A stretch of 64,000 nt of DNA from Adiantum capillus-veneris (lineage: Eukaryota; Streptophyta; Polypodiopsida; Polypodiales; Pteridaceae), in NCBI GenBank assembly GCA_014529385.2, contig CM043944.1, positions 93,766,476 to 93,830,475 of the forward strand. The letters run 5' to 3'. The position numbers and the translations under genes are program-made. The notes below the pieces were generated by a model. That model made no database searches. It was not told the origin of the DNA and saw only the letters and a list, made by a program, of their open reading frames with translations. Shown one piece after another: positions 63,910 through 64,000 of this stretch. Position 1 is the stretch's first letter. The number at the start of each line of letters is the position of its first letter.

Positions 63910-64000
63910 CTCAAGAACTTCGTGACACAAACCAAGCTCTCTGACAAACAAATGAGGTGGGCAAATTTTCTTTTTCAATTTAAATTTCATATTGCTCACA
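63910..64000 (+). pseudogene. G2 RNase H, continued (copy G)
   Basis: LKNFVTQTKLSDKQMRWANF and LFQFKFHIAH: the usual RNase H C-terminal half (compare SEKQMRWANILSQFHFQIVH in G1). It runs off the window. Confidence 0.9.

Larger units (their letters stand above)
57197..64000 (+). mobile_element. Ty3/gypsy element G (family G2), runs off the window
   Basis: 5' LTR (57197-59059), primer site, leader, gag, protease, partial RT and RNase H, interrupted by a solo LTR of its own family (62313-63909), after which RNase H resumes to 64000. It is in the opposite orientation to H. Target duplication would be ATAAA (57192-57196), but the other end is not in view. Confidence 0.93.

Overview
This is nuclear DNA of a land plant with a large, repeat-dominated genome. 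It holds no intact gene and nothing that looks bacterial. Evidence for a plant: Ty3/gypsy polyproteins ending in a chromodomain-like tail (plant chromoviruses), Ty1/copia elements, L1-type LINEs whose ORF1 has the plant DUF4283-like region, primer sites complementary to plant initiator tRNA-Met (TGGTATCAGAGC) and long GA/CT microsatellites. The sequence alone does not fix the species; a fern, lycophyte or gymnosperm-sized genome would fit. All coding sequence is decayed by stops, frameshifts and internal deletions, so coding entries are called pseudogenes.

Family names used here: G1 = chromodomain Ty3/gypsy with 0.43-0.72 kb LTRs (copies A, B, C, E, I); G2 = second Ty3/gypsy with 1.6-1.9 kb LTRs (H, G and one solo LTR); C1 and C2 = two Ty1/copia families (C2 copies D and F); L5 = an orphan 1.2 kb LTR family seen only as LTRs; LARD = a non-autonomous G1 derivative.

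Layout: 1-4348, G1 copy A (protease to 3' LTR). 4349-9180, copia C1. 9240-21108, G1 copy B, split by a 7.2 kb G2 element H on the minus strand (10249-17478) that itself carries a truncated L5 LTR. 21109-24015, LINE-1 (RT to 3' end). 24016-29838, LINE-2, split by the LARD (24153-28436, perfect 5-bp target duplication) and by a 161-bp hAT-like MITE (29506-29666, perfect 8-bp target duplication). 29839-35875, G1 material E (tail, LTR, protease to tail, LTR) holding an L5 solo LTR. 35876-47203, copia C2 copy D on the minus strand, split by an L5 solo LTR, by G1 copy C (38552-44064, target duplication ATATC) and by an L5 LTR plus primer site flanked by a 120-bp duplication. 47249-48125, G1 copy I (LTR, primer site, gag start). 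48126-49080, LINE-4 ORF1. 49081-55499, mostly unexplained AT-rich sequence with SSRs and two weak ORF remnants. 55500-56229, LINE-3 RT. 56230-57196, copia C2 copy F. 57197-64000, G2 element G, holding a solo LTR (62313-63909) and running off the window.

The genes do not form a pathway. What the window records is a history of insertion, LTR-LTR recombination and break repair. Insertion order can be read from target duplications: D is older than C and than the L5 LTRs inside it; B is older than H; LINE-2 is older than the LARD and the MITE; G is older than its solo LTR.
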